DNA from: Burkholderia latens
GTDB taxonomy: Bacteria > Pseudomonadota > Gammaproteobacteria > Burkholderiales > Burkholderiaceae
Direction: 5' to 3'
NCBI RefSeq assembly: GCF_902499045.1
Contig: NZ_CABVPL010000012.1
Location: 1 to 64,000, forward strand
DNA: 64,000 nucleotides
Made by a program: the position numbers and the translations under genes. Each line of letters starts with the position of its first letter. Positions within the stretch are counted from its first letter, which is position 1. Shown in pieces: positions 57,072-64,000 of this stretch. A model generated the notes under the pieces. That model searched no databases and had not been told where the DNA came from. It saw only the letters and a program-made list of their open reading frames with translations.

Positions 57072-59707
57072 CCCGCTCTCCTGAGCCAGTACGGCGACAC
57101 GTACAGCGCGGTGAAGATGAACAGCCACACGATGTCGACGAAATGCCAGTAGAGCGCGCCGACGGTGAGCGCGACGCGCCGCTCGCGGCCGAAAAAACCG
57201 GCGGCGGTCCACCCGGCGAGCAACGCGAGGATCACGAGGCCGGCCGCCACGTGCGCGAGGTGAAAGCCGGTGATCGTGAAGTACAGGCTGCCGTACAGAT
57301 GCGCGGTGGGCCGGTACGGATGGTCGCGCCACTCGTGCAGCTGCACGAGCGCGAACGCGGTGCCGAGCAGCAACGCGACGGCGAGCGCAGCCACCGCGTG
57401 CGGCCGCTTGCCGGCCCGCACCGCGCGCTCGGCGAGCCACACGAACACGCTGCTCGACAGCAGCACGACAGTGTTGCCCGCCGCGAGGCCGATCTTCGGC
57501 ATTCCTTCGGGCGGCCACGGCGCGGCGGATTGCGACTGCAGGTAGAAGTAGCAGAACAGCAGGTAGCCGAACAGCCCGGCCTCGGTGACGATCAGCGTCA
57601 GCACGCCCCACCAGCCGCCCGCACGCTCGCCGCAACTGCCGACCGGCAGCGGCTCGATGCACGCGGCGGGCGCGGCCGACGGCACCGCGGCCGACGGCGG
57701 TTCGCCCGGATCCGGGCCGGCCGCGGCCCACGGCGCCTGCGTCGTGTCGCGGCCCGGCAGGTGCTCGCGCTGCCCCAGCGTGCGCCGCGGCCATAACCAC
57801 GCGACGGTCGCGATCGCGCAGCCCGCGGTTGCCGCGCAGACGAGCGTCGGCGAGCGCGCGAGCATCGCCGCGAACACGGCGGTGGCGACGAGCGCGAGCA
57901 CGAACGGCACGCAGCTGTCTTCGGGCATCTTCAGGATCGCGCTCGGCTTCGCGGCGAGCGGCGTGACCGCGAGCGCTTCGCGGCCGTCGGCGAGCCGGTA
58001 GCCGACCCGCAGGCTGGTGCGCTGCGGATCGTCGCGCGTTTCCCACATCGGGTGCCGCGAGGCGACGAGCGGCAGCACCGCGAAGTTGTACACGGGCGCG
58101 GGGGACGCGACCGACCATTCGAGGCCCGCCGCGCCCCATGGATTCTCGCCGGCGCGCGCGCCGCGCCGCGCGCTGACGAGCGCGTTGGCGACGAACATCA
58201 CGATGCCGATCCCGAAGATGAACGAACCGACCGTGGTCAGCAGGTTCGACGTGTCCCAGCCCATCCCGGACGGGTACGTATAGATCCGGCGCGGCATCCC
58301 GAGCAGCCCGGAGATGTGCATCGGGAAGAAGCCGACGTTGAAGCCGGCGAGCACGACCCAGAACGTCAGCTTCCCGAACCGTTCGTTCATCATTCGCCCG
58401 GTGAACTTCGGGAACCAGTACGTGATGCCGCCGAGCACCGGAAACACGTTGATGCCGAGCAGCACGTAATGCAGGTGCGCGACGACGAAGTACGTGTCGG
58501 TCAGCTGCCAGTCGAGCGGCACCGCGGCGGTCATCACGCCGGACACGCCGCCGATCACGAACATCAGCACGAAGCCCGCGAAATACAGGAACGGCGTGCG
58601 GAACACCGGACGGCCGGTCCAGATCGTCGCGAGCCACGCGAACACCGCGACCGCGCTCGGAATCGAGATCAGCATGCTGGCCGCACCGAAGAACGCGAGC
58701 GCGAGCGGCGCGATGCCGGTCGCGAACATGTGGTGGACCCACACCTCGAAACCGATCAGCATCGTCGCGACCGTCGACACCGCGACGGCCTCGTACGCGA
58801 CGAGCGGCCGCCGGCAGAAGGCCGGCAGCGCGTCCGACACGATCCCCATTGCGGGCAGCACGACCACGTACACCCACGGATGCGCGAACATCCAGAACAG
58901 GTGCTGCCACAGCAGCGGCCGGCCATCGTTCGCGACGTCGAAGAAATGCGTGCCGGCATTGCGGTCGAGCCACAGCAGCAGAAACGCGAGGCTGACGGAT
59001 GGAACTGCGAGCAGGTTCGCAACCGACGCGGTCAGCGTGCCCCATACGATGATCGGCAGCCGGTCGATCGACATCCCGTGCGCGCGCATTCGCAACAGCG
59101 TGACGACGAAATTCGCGGCGCCGCCGGTCGTCGAGATGCCGAGCAGGATCATTCCGAGCGCGTAGATGTCGATGTTCGCGCCGGCGCTGTAGTCGAGCGA
59201 CGTCAGCGGCACGTAGTTGAACCAGCCGCCGTCCGGCACCGCGCCGAGCGGAAAGCTCGCGTACAGGAACAGCCCGGCGAACAGGAACGCCCAGTACGAG
59301 AATGCGTTCAGCCGCGGAAATGCCATGTCGCGCGAGCCGAGCATCAGCGGCCACAGATAGTTGGCGAAGCCGGACAGCACCGGCAGCGCGTACAGGAAGA
59401 TCATCGTGACGCCGTGCATCGTGAACAGCGAGTCGTATTGCGCGGGCGTAAGCACCGTCGCATTCGGCCGCGCGAGCTGGATGCGCATCACGAGCGCCTC
59501 GACGCCGCCGAGCAGCAGGAACGCGAACGCGGTGACGATGTAGCGCAGCCCGATGCGTTTGTGATCGACCGTGCCGAGCCAGCCGCGCCAGCCGGGCGCC
59601 GATTCCCACAGCTCGGCTAGTTCGCGCTCGTGCGCGGAGCCGGGCGGCGCTTCGCCGAGATCGGGCACGCGGCTGAGCGGCGTGGGCGTGTCGTGCGCAA
59701 CGGCCAT
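57068..59707 (-). CDS. ctaD: Cytochrome c oxidase subunits I and III fused; proton-channel residues altered
   Basis: 879 residues. Residues ~40-560 are subunit I with all metal ligands: His98 (FTMHGVTM), His276 and the cross-linked Tyr280 in AHPWVY, His325/326 (WVHHMF), His411/413 (VVAHLHYV). Residues ~690-879 are subunit III (LIVTEAGLFGYLLFCYFYL, FTITGFHLAHVAAGL, YWHFVDIVWLFIF). The usual D-channel Glu of HPEVY is Trp278, and the usual K-channel Lys (VPTGIKIF) is Ala354 in IPSAVAVFAW. The D-channel entrance (SRDMAFPRLN) is kept. The start follows GGAGGATCACG. It is 13 nt after the subunit II gene. Confidence 0.92.
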   Translation of the reverse strand: MAVAHDTPTPLSRVPDLGEAPPGSAHERELAELWESAPGWRGWLGTVDHKRIGLRYIVTAFAFLLLGGVEALVMRIQLARPNATVLTPAQYDSLFTMHGVTMIFLYALPVLSGFANYLWPLMLGSRDMAFPRLNAFSYWAFLFAGLFLYASFPLGAVPDGGWFNYVPLTSLDYSAGANIDIYALGMILLGISTTGGAANFVVTLLRMRAHGMSIDRLPIIVWGTLTASVANLLAVPSVSLAFLLLWLDRNAGTHFFDVANDGRPLLWQHLFWMFAHPWVYVVVLPAMGIVSDALPAFCRRPLVAYEAVAVSTVATMLIGFEVWVHHMFATGIAPLALAFFGAASMLISIPSAVAVFAWLATIWTGRPVFRTPFLYFAGFVLMFVIGGVSGVMTAAVPLDWQLTDTYFVVAHLHYVLLGINVFPVLGGITYWFPKFTGRMMNERFGKLTFWVVLAGFNVGFFPMHISGLLGMPRRIYTYPSGMGWDTSNLLTTVGSFIFGIGIVMFVANALVSARRGARAGENPWGAAGLEWSVASPAPVYNFAVLPLVASRHPMWETRDDPQRTSLRVGYRLADGREALAVTPLAAKPSAILKMPEDSCVPFVLALVATAVFAAMLARSPTLVCAATAGCAIATVAWLWPRRTLGQREHLPGRDTTQAPWAAAGPDPGEPPSAAVPSAAPAACIEPLPVGSCGERAGGWWGVLTLIVTEAGLFGYLLFCYFYLQSQSAAPWPPEGMPKIGLAAGNTVVLLSSSVFVWLAERAVRAGKRPHAVAALAVALLLGTAFALVQLHEWRDHPYRPTAHLYGSLYFTITGFHLAHVAAGLVILALLAGWTAAGFFGRERRVALTVGALYWHFVDIVWLFIFTALYVSPYWLRRAG

Positions 59708-59720
59708 CGTGATCCTCCGT

Positions 59721-60788
59721 TCAGTGCAGCGTGGCGAGATACGCGGCGAGATCGTCGGCGTCGCGCGGCGCGAGCGCGAACGACGGCATCAGCGTCAGCG
59801 GCTTGATCTGCTGCGCATGCGCGATCCAGCGCCGCAGGTTGTCAGGCGTGTTGTCGAGCGTGCCGGCCGCGAGCAGCCGCCGCGCGCCGAGATGCGACAG
59901 GTCGGGGCCCGCGTCGCCGGCCGCATCGGTGCCGCGCACCGTGTGGCAGCCCGCGCAGCGCGCGGCGAATACGCGCCGGCCGCGCTGTTGCGGGCCGGCG
60001 GCCGGTGCCGGTGCCGGCTGCCGCTGCGCGGCGAGCCACGTGCGGAACGCGTCGGGCGGTTCGGCCACGACTTCGAACGCCATATGCGCATGCTGCGCAC
60101 CGCAGTATTGCGAGCACTGTCCGCGATAGACGCCGGGGCGGTCGGCCTGCAGCCACTGATGATTGGTCTGGCCGGGGATCGTCTGCGTCTTGCCGGCCAG
60201 CTGCGGCACCCAGAACGCATGAATCACGTCGGCGCTCTTCAGGTCGATTGCAACCGGTTCGCCGACCGGGATGTGAATCTCGTTCGCGGTGACGAATGCG
60301 CGACCACCCGCGTCGTCCGGATAGCGGACCGACCACCACCAGTCGTGCGCGGTCACGACGATCGTCAGCGCGGGCGGGCGCGGCGGCGACGCGACCGCGC
60401 CGAGCACGCGCAGCATGTACACGAGCGCGCCGAACAGCAGCACGATCGAGATCGCGGTGCCGGTCATCACGAACGTCAGCCCGCTGCCGTGACCGCCGCC
60501 CGCCTGCGCGCGGCGGCGAAACAGCGCGATCAGCAGCAGCACGGCGATCGCGACGCACACGAACGTGCACAGCGCGAGCAGCGCCCAGCCGAGCACGATC
60601 ACCGGCCGCGCGGCGGGGCCCGCGGCATGCGCGACGTACGCGAGCGGCAGCGGGCCGGCCGGCGCGGTTGATACGTCGGACGCCGCGGCAGCGCGGGCAA
60701 CCGCCGGCGCGACGGTGCACGCGGCGGCGGCAGCAGCAGCAGCGCCGCGAACCATACGATGCGCTTTCACGAACGGCGGAACGAGCAA
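59721..60788 (-). CDS. ctaC: Cytochrome c oxidase subunit II fused to cytochrome c (caa3 type)
   Basis: About 355 residues. Signal-like Ala-rich N-terminus, two membrane helices (VIVLGWALLALCTFVCVAIAVLL and FVMTGTAISIVLLFGALVYML), the CuA domain with VTAHDWWWSVRYP and GQCSQYCGAQHAHM, and a C-terminal cytochrome c domain with CAGCH and a distal Met (LMPSF). It accepts electrons at the periplasmic face. The start is uncertain: AAGGAG stands five nt before a TTG at 60788, while ATGs occur at 60806 and 60755 in the same frame. First gene of the oxidase operon. Confidence 0.9.
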   Translation of the reverse strand: MLVPPFVKAHRMVRGAAAAAAAACTVAPAVARAAAASDVSTAPAGPLPLAYVAHAAGPAARPVIVLGWALLALCTFVCVAIAVLLLIALFRRRAQAGGGHGSGLTFVMTGTAISIVLLFGALVYMLRVLGAVASPPRPPALTIVVTAHDWWWSVRYPDDAGGRAFVTANEIHIPVGEPVAIDLKSADVIHAFWVPQLAGKTQTIPGQTNHQWLQADRPGVYRGQCSQYCGAQHAHMAFEVVAEPPDAFRTWLAAQRQPAPAPAAGPQQRGRRVFAARCAGCHTVRGTDAAGDAGPDLSHLGARRLLAAGTLDNTPDNLRRWIAHAQQIKPLTLMPSFALAPRDADDLAAYLATLH

Positions 60789-60906
60789 CACGACTCCTTG
60801 CCGCATTCGACGGCATGACGACAAATCGTTCGTCGCGCAGCAAGTTTCGTGCGCGCGCGATGCGAGCACACACGGCCCCGGCGCCGCATCGGCGGGGTCC
60901 GGCGCG

Positions 60907-60923
60907 TTACAGCGCGCTTGTAA
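60907..60923 (+). promoter_or_regulatory. Inverted repeat upstream of the SDR-GH15 promoter
   Basis: TTACA-N7-TGTAA, 69 nt upstream of the -24 element. The left half matches the TTACA that opens the upstream elements at 603 and 1771. Candidate enhancer site. Confidence 0.35.
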
Positions 60924-60975
60924 ATTCGGCGGCCGTTCACGCCGCACGCGCGGATCGCGCCGTCCTCGCGCTGCA

Positions 60976-60991
60976 CGGTACGTCGCTTGCT
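60976..60991 (+). promoter_or_regulatory. Sigma-54 type promoter of the SDR-GH15 operon
   Basis: CGGTACG-TCGC-TTGCT, 10 of 12 consensus positions with GG-N10-GC intact and a perfect -12 block. The leader to the GTG at 61080 is about 78 nt. Confidence 0.5.
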
Positions 60992-61079
60992 AGATCGAGC
61001 ACGAGCGCGTTCCGGCACGAAGTTCCGCGGCCGCCTCGGCGGCGTGTCGGCGTTTATCGAGAAACGGGAGGAATCGACC

Positions 61080-62063
61080 GTGAAAACCGTCGCGATTACC
61101 GGCGCGAGTGCCGGTGTCGGTCGTGCGACCGCGCATGCGTTCGCGCGACGCGGGGCCAACGTCGCGCTGCTCGCCCGCGATCAGGGCGCGCTGGACGACA
61201 CCGCGAGCGAAGTGCGCGCATATGGCGTCGAAGCGCTGCCGATCGCGGTCGACGTCAGCGACGCGGCCGCGCTGGATGCGGCCGCCGAACGTATCGAGAA
61301 CGAACTCGGTCCGCTCGACGTGTGGGTCAACAATGCGATGGTGACGGTGTTCGCGCCGTTCGACGAGATTTCGCCGGAAGACTTTGCGCGCGTGACCGAG
61401 GTCACTTATCTGGGCTGCGTGTACGGCACGCGCGCCGCGCTCGCGCGGATGTCCGCGCGCAATCGCGGCACGATCGTGCAGGTCGGCTCCGCGCTCGCAT
61501 ACCGGTCGATTCCGCTACAGGCGCCGTACTGCGGCGCGAAGCATGCGATCCGCGGCTTCACCGACGCGCTGCGCTGCGAGCTGCTGCATGCGCACAGCCG
61601 CGTGCGCGTGACGATGGTGCAGTTGCCCGCGATCGACACGCCGCAGTTCGACTGGGCCGAATCCACGCTGCCGCACGAGCCGCGGCCGGTCGCACCCGTC
61701 TATGCGCCGGAAGTCGCGGCCGATGCGATCGTCGAGGCCGCACGCCATCCGGGCCGCGAGCGCTGGGTCGGCTGGTCGTCGCTGGCCGCGATCGTCGCGA
61801 ACGCGCTCGCGCCAGCGTGCTTCGACCGCTATCTCGCTTATACGGCCGTGCGCGGCCAGCAACGCAAGACGCTCGCCGGTCCGCGCGAATCGAACCTGTG
61901 GCACACGGTCCCGGGTCGTCATGCGACACGCGGCGCGTTCGGTGCCGAAGCGCGCCGCACCGGCGTGGAGGCCGGGCTCGGCACGACGCGCGCGGTTGCA
62001 TACGGCGCGATTGCCGCGATGCTCGCCGCCGCATGGATCGCTGCGCGCAGGCACGACCGGTGA
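61080..62063 (+). CDS. Short-chain dehydrogenase/reductase with a C-terminal hydrophobic tail
   Basis: 327 residues. NAD(P) motif VAITGASAGVGRATAHAFARRG, NNAMV, active-site Ser in QVGSALAY and the Tyr/Lys pair in YCGAKHA. The chain extends about 80 residues past the usual SDR end and finishes with one hydrophobic segment (AVAYGAIAAMLAAAWIAARR), so it may be membrane-attached by its tail. The GTG start is set by GGGAGGA 6 nt upstream. It overlaps the GH15 gene by 4 nt (GTGA). Substrate unknown. Confidence 0.9.
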   Translation: MKTVAITGASAGVGRATAHAFARRGANVALLARDQGALDDTASEVRAYGVEALPIAVDVSDAAALDAAAERIENELGPLDVWVNNAMVTVFAPFDEISPEDFARVTEVTYLGCVYGTRAALARMSARNRGTIVQVGSALAYRSIPLQAPYCGAKHAIRGFTDALRCELLHAHSRVRVTMVQLPAIDTPQFDWAESTLPHEPRPVAPVYAPEVAADAIVEAARHPGRERWVGWSSLAAIVANALAPACFDRYLAYTAVRGQQRKTLAGPRESNLWHTVPGRHATRGAFGAEARRTGVEAGLGTTRAVAYGAIAAMLAAAWIAARRHDR

Positions 62064-63847
62064 GCGCGATGCGGATCGAGGACCACGCGCTGATCGGCGA
62101 CGGCCGCAGTGCCGCGCTCGTCGCGCTCGACGGCAGCATCGACTGGCTGTGCTGGCCCGATTTCGATTCGCCGCCATGCTTCGCCGCGCTCGTCGGCACG
62201 CCGGACAACGGCTGCTTTCGCATCGCGCCGCACGAGCCGGGCGCACGCGCGACGCGCCGCTATCTGCCGGGCACCGCGATACTGGAAACGCGCTTCGAAA
62301 CCGCGTCGGGCTGCATCGCGATCACCGACTGGATGAGCTGGAACGCGCCCGATCCGTGCCTGATCCGCAGCGTGAGCGGCGAGCGCGGCACGGTCGATAT
62401 CGACGTCGATCTCGGCGTGCGCTTCGACTACGGCAGCGCGTTGCCCTGGTGCCGCCGCTTAGGCCGGCGCTGGCGGATGATGACGGGCGGCGACGCGATG
62501 TGGCTCGACACCGACGCGACACTCGACGCGCAATGCGACCGGCTCGTCGGCACGCACCGGGTCGCGGCCGGCGCGCGCGTCGATTTCTGCATCAGCTATG
62601 CGCGCTCGTTCGACCGCCCGCCGGCCGTGCCGGATGCGTATGCGTCGTTGCGCGACACGCAGGCGTTCTGGCGTGTCTGGTCGGATCGCAATGCCGCCGG
62701 CGGCCCGTATCGCGACGCGATCGAGCGCGCGCTGATCACGGTGAAGCTGTTGTCGAGCGTGCGCACCGGCGGGATCGTCGCCGCGCCGACGAGTTCGCTG
62801 CCCGAGCGCTTCGGCGGCAAGCGAAACTGGGATTACCGGTTCTGCTGGCTGCGCGACGCGAGCTTCACGCTGCGCGCGCTGGTGCGCTGCGGCTACCGCG
62901 ACGAGGCCGCGCAGTGGCGCGACTGGCTGGTGCGCGCGATCGCCGATCATCCGTCGCAGTTGCAGGTGCTGTACGCGGCCGACGGCGGCCGGCGCGCGGC
63001 CGAGTGGCACGCGGAACACCTCGCCGGTTACGGGCGCGCGCAGCCCGTGCGCTTCGGCAATGCGGCGGCCAACCAATTGCAGCTCGACGTATACGGCGAG
63101 GTGCTCGGCGCGTTGTACCAGGCGCGCCGGCACGGGCTGCCGCCTGACGACGACGCGTGGATGCTCGAGCGGCGCCTGCTCGAACATCTCGCGACGATCT
63201 GGCGCGAGCCGGACGAAGGCATCTGGGAAGTGCGCAGCGGCCGGCACCCGTTCACGTCGTCGAAGGTGATGGTGTGGGCGGCCGTCGAAAGCGCGTACCG
63301 TTCCGCGCGGACGTTCGGCCATCATGCGCCGCTCGACGTGTGGCGGCGCTGGGCCGATGCGGTGCGCGCCGACGTGCTGGCGCGCGGCTATCACGCGAAA
63401 CTGGGGCGCTTCGTCGACCGCTACGACGGCGACGGGCTCGACGTGAGCCTGCTGCTGATTCCGCTGACGGGGATGCTCGATGCGTCCGATCCGCGCGTCG
63501 CCGCGACGGTCGCCGCGATCGAGCGGGAACTGGTGGAAGACGGGCTGCCGTTCCGCTATCGGCCGCAGCGTTTCGTGGACGGCTGCGAGGGCGACGAGGG
63601 CGCGTTCGTCGCGGCCGGCTTTTGGCTCGTGCAGGTCTATCGGATGCAGGGCCGCGACGACGATGCGCACGCGCAGTTCGAGCGGCTGCTGCGGCTGCGT
63701 AACGACGTCGGGTTGCTGGCGGAGGAATACGACGTGAACGCGCAGCGCATGTGCGGGAATTTTCCGTTCACGCTCGCGCAGGTCGGGCTCGTGAACGCGG
63801 CGCTCGCGCTGCAGGGCGACGGGCGTGACGACGTCGATATCGGCTGA
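62060..63847 (+). CDS. Glycoside hydrolase family 15 protein (glucoamylase/trehalase-like)
   Basis: 595 residues, the usual length of bacterial GH15 proteins. Opening IEDHALIGDGRSAALVALDGSIDWLCWPDFDSP, then NWDYRFCWLRDASFTL, the acid region EPDEGIWEVRSGRHPFTSSKVMVWAAV and the base region EGDEGAFVAAGFW with LLAEEYD. Such enzymes release glucose from glucan or split trehalose; which one cannot be told. The GTG start overlaps the SDR stop (GTGA); an ATG three codons later is the alternative. Its activity fits the glucan/trehalose operon in the same window, and the SDR-GH15 pair also has a sigma-54 type promoter. Confidence 0.92.
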   Translation: MSAMRIEDHALIGDGRSAALVALDGSIDWLCWPDFDSPPCFAALVGTPDNGCFRIAPHEPGARATRRYLPGTAILETRFETASGCIAITDWMSWNAPDPCLIRSVSGERGTVDIDVDLGVRFDYGSALPWCRRLGRRWRMMTGGDAMWLDTDATLDAQCDRLVGTHRVAAGARVDFCISYARSFDRPPAVPDAYASLRDTQAFWRVWSDRNAAGGPYRDAIERALITVKLLSSVRTGGIVAAPTSSLPERFGGKRNWDYRFCWLRDASFTLRALVRCGYRDEAAQWRDWLVRAIADHPSQLQVLYAADGGRRAAEWHAEHLAGYGRAQPVRFGNAAANQLQLDVYGEVLGALYQARRHGLPPDDDAWMLERRLLEHLATIWREPDEGIWEVRSGRHPFTSSKVMVWAAVESAYRSARTFGHHAPLDVWRRWADAVRADVLARGYHAKLGRFVDRYDGDGLDVSLLLIPLTGMLDASDPRVAATVAAIERELVEDGLPFRYRPQRFVDGCEGDEGAFVAAGFWLVQVYRMQGRDDDAHAQFERLLRLRNDVGLLAEEYDVNAQRMCGNFPFTLAQVGLVNAALALQGDGRDDVDIG

Positions 63848-63912
63848 CGCGGGAGCCCGCGCCGGCGACGAACGGCACGATCGTCGCACCGTCCCGCCGC
63901 CGCGCTCATTCG

Positions 63913-64000
63913 CTACGACTCCCCTTTGCCGCCCTTGCCGCCGTGTCCGCCATTGCCCGGCAGCACGGCCGACAGCACCTGCCGCGCGGTCTCGACGATC
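63913..64000 (-). CDS. C-terminal end of an unidentified protein (partial, runs off the right edge)
   Basis: The last 28 residues are visible: a short helix IVETARQVLSAVLPG, then a Gly/His/Lys-rich tail GNGGHGGKGGKGES before TAG. Too short to identify. It is convergent with the GH15 gene. Confidence 0.5.
   Translation of the reverse strand, partial: IVETARQVLSAVLPGNGGHGGKGGKGES

Noticed and set aside
60839-60854. Sigma-54 like element before the oxidase operon (minus strand, GCGCACG-AAAC-TTGCT)
   Set aside because: The -24 GG is replaced by CG. The -12 match is suggestive, so it deserves a look in transcript data, but I do not claim it.
60296-62059. Open frame continuous with the GH15 gene for over 1.7 kb upstream
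   Set aside because: It runs across the subunit II gene and the SDR in a frame rich in Arg and without family motifs; the GH15 sequence begins at 62060-62069 with a 4-nt overlap to the SDR.

Overview
The window looks like a piece of a Burkholderia genome, probably a secondary replicon of the Burkholderia cepacia complex. This is an inference from very high GC, the frequent GTG starts, the beta-proteobacterial character of the proteins, and the catBCA-benABCD block. No rRNA, tRNA, CRISPR array, prophage or intact insertion sequence was seen.

Layout. 1-5.2 kb: small stress-type genes (a PfpI/DJ-1 protein, a DUF1488-like protein, three unknown small proteins), a PsiD-like phosphatidylserine decarboxylase family enzyme and a sensor histidine kinase. 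5.3-7.3 kb: arsenic operon arsR-arsC-acr3. 7.5-25.6 kb (minus): a seven-gene alpha-glucan/trehalose operon, glgE, treS-maltokinase fusion, glgB, glgX, treZ, malQ, treY. 25.9-30.4 kb (minus): a five-gene operon mgtC - unknown - phospholipase D/VTT fusion - EEP nuclease/phosphatase - unknown. 30.6-31.6 kb: a small gene and a stand-alone sdhB. 31.6-37.7 kb: a HAD phosphatase, a SotB-type MFS exporter, an AcoR-like regulator without its AAA+ domain, an aryl-alcohol dehydrogenase and a benzaldehyde-type dehydrogenase. 37.9-41.3 kb: an AT-richer, gene-poor islet carrying two paralogous lipoproteins of unknown function. 41.4-48.2 kb: benzoate/catechol catabolism (catBCA, benABCD) and a RidA protein. 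48.3-54.8 kb: an RND efflux system with its TetR repressor. 55.1-60.8 kb (minus): a caa3-like terminal oxidase operon (coxB-cytochrome c fusion, coxI-III fusion, small membrane protein, triheme lipoprotein cytochrome). 61.1-63.8 kb: an SDR and a GH15 glucan hydrolase.

The most interesting signal is not a gene. Seven start regions have a sigma-54 type -24/-12 element (GG-N10-GC, mostly GGCACG-N4-TTGC) on the coding strand, 25-80 nt before the predicted start: pfpI, the 74-aa gene, psd, the 81-aa gene (these last two divergent), glgE, mgtC and the SDR-GH15 pair. Two of them also share a 17-nt element lying about 195 nt before the start codon. This suggests that glucan/trehalose cycling, membrane and phospholipid functions, and perhaps a second carbohydrate unit next to the alternative oxidase, form one RpoN-dependent programme.

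How the genes work together. TreS turns trehalose into maltose, the fused maltokinase makes maltose-1-phosphate, GlgE polymerises it and GlgB branches it. GlgX, MalQ, TreY and TreZ take the glucan back to trehalose. No glgA or glgC is present here, so the cluster is a closed GlgE-type cycle. The oxidase subunit I lacks both the D-channel glutamate and the K-channel lysine while keeping every metal ligand. The aromatic block converts benzoate to catechol and on to beta-ketoadipate enol-lactone, with a CatR/BenM-type site before catB but no regulator gene beside it.
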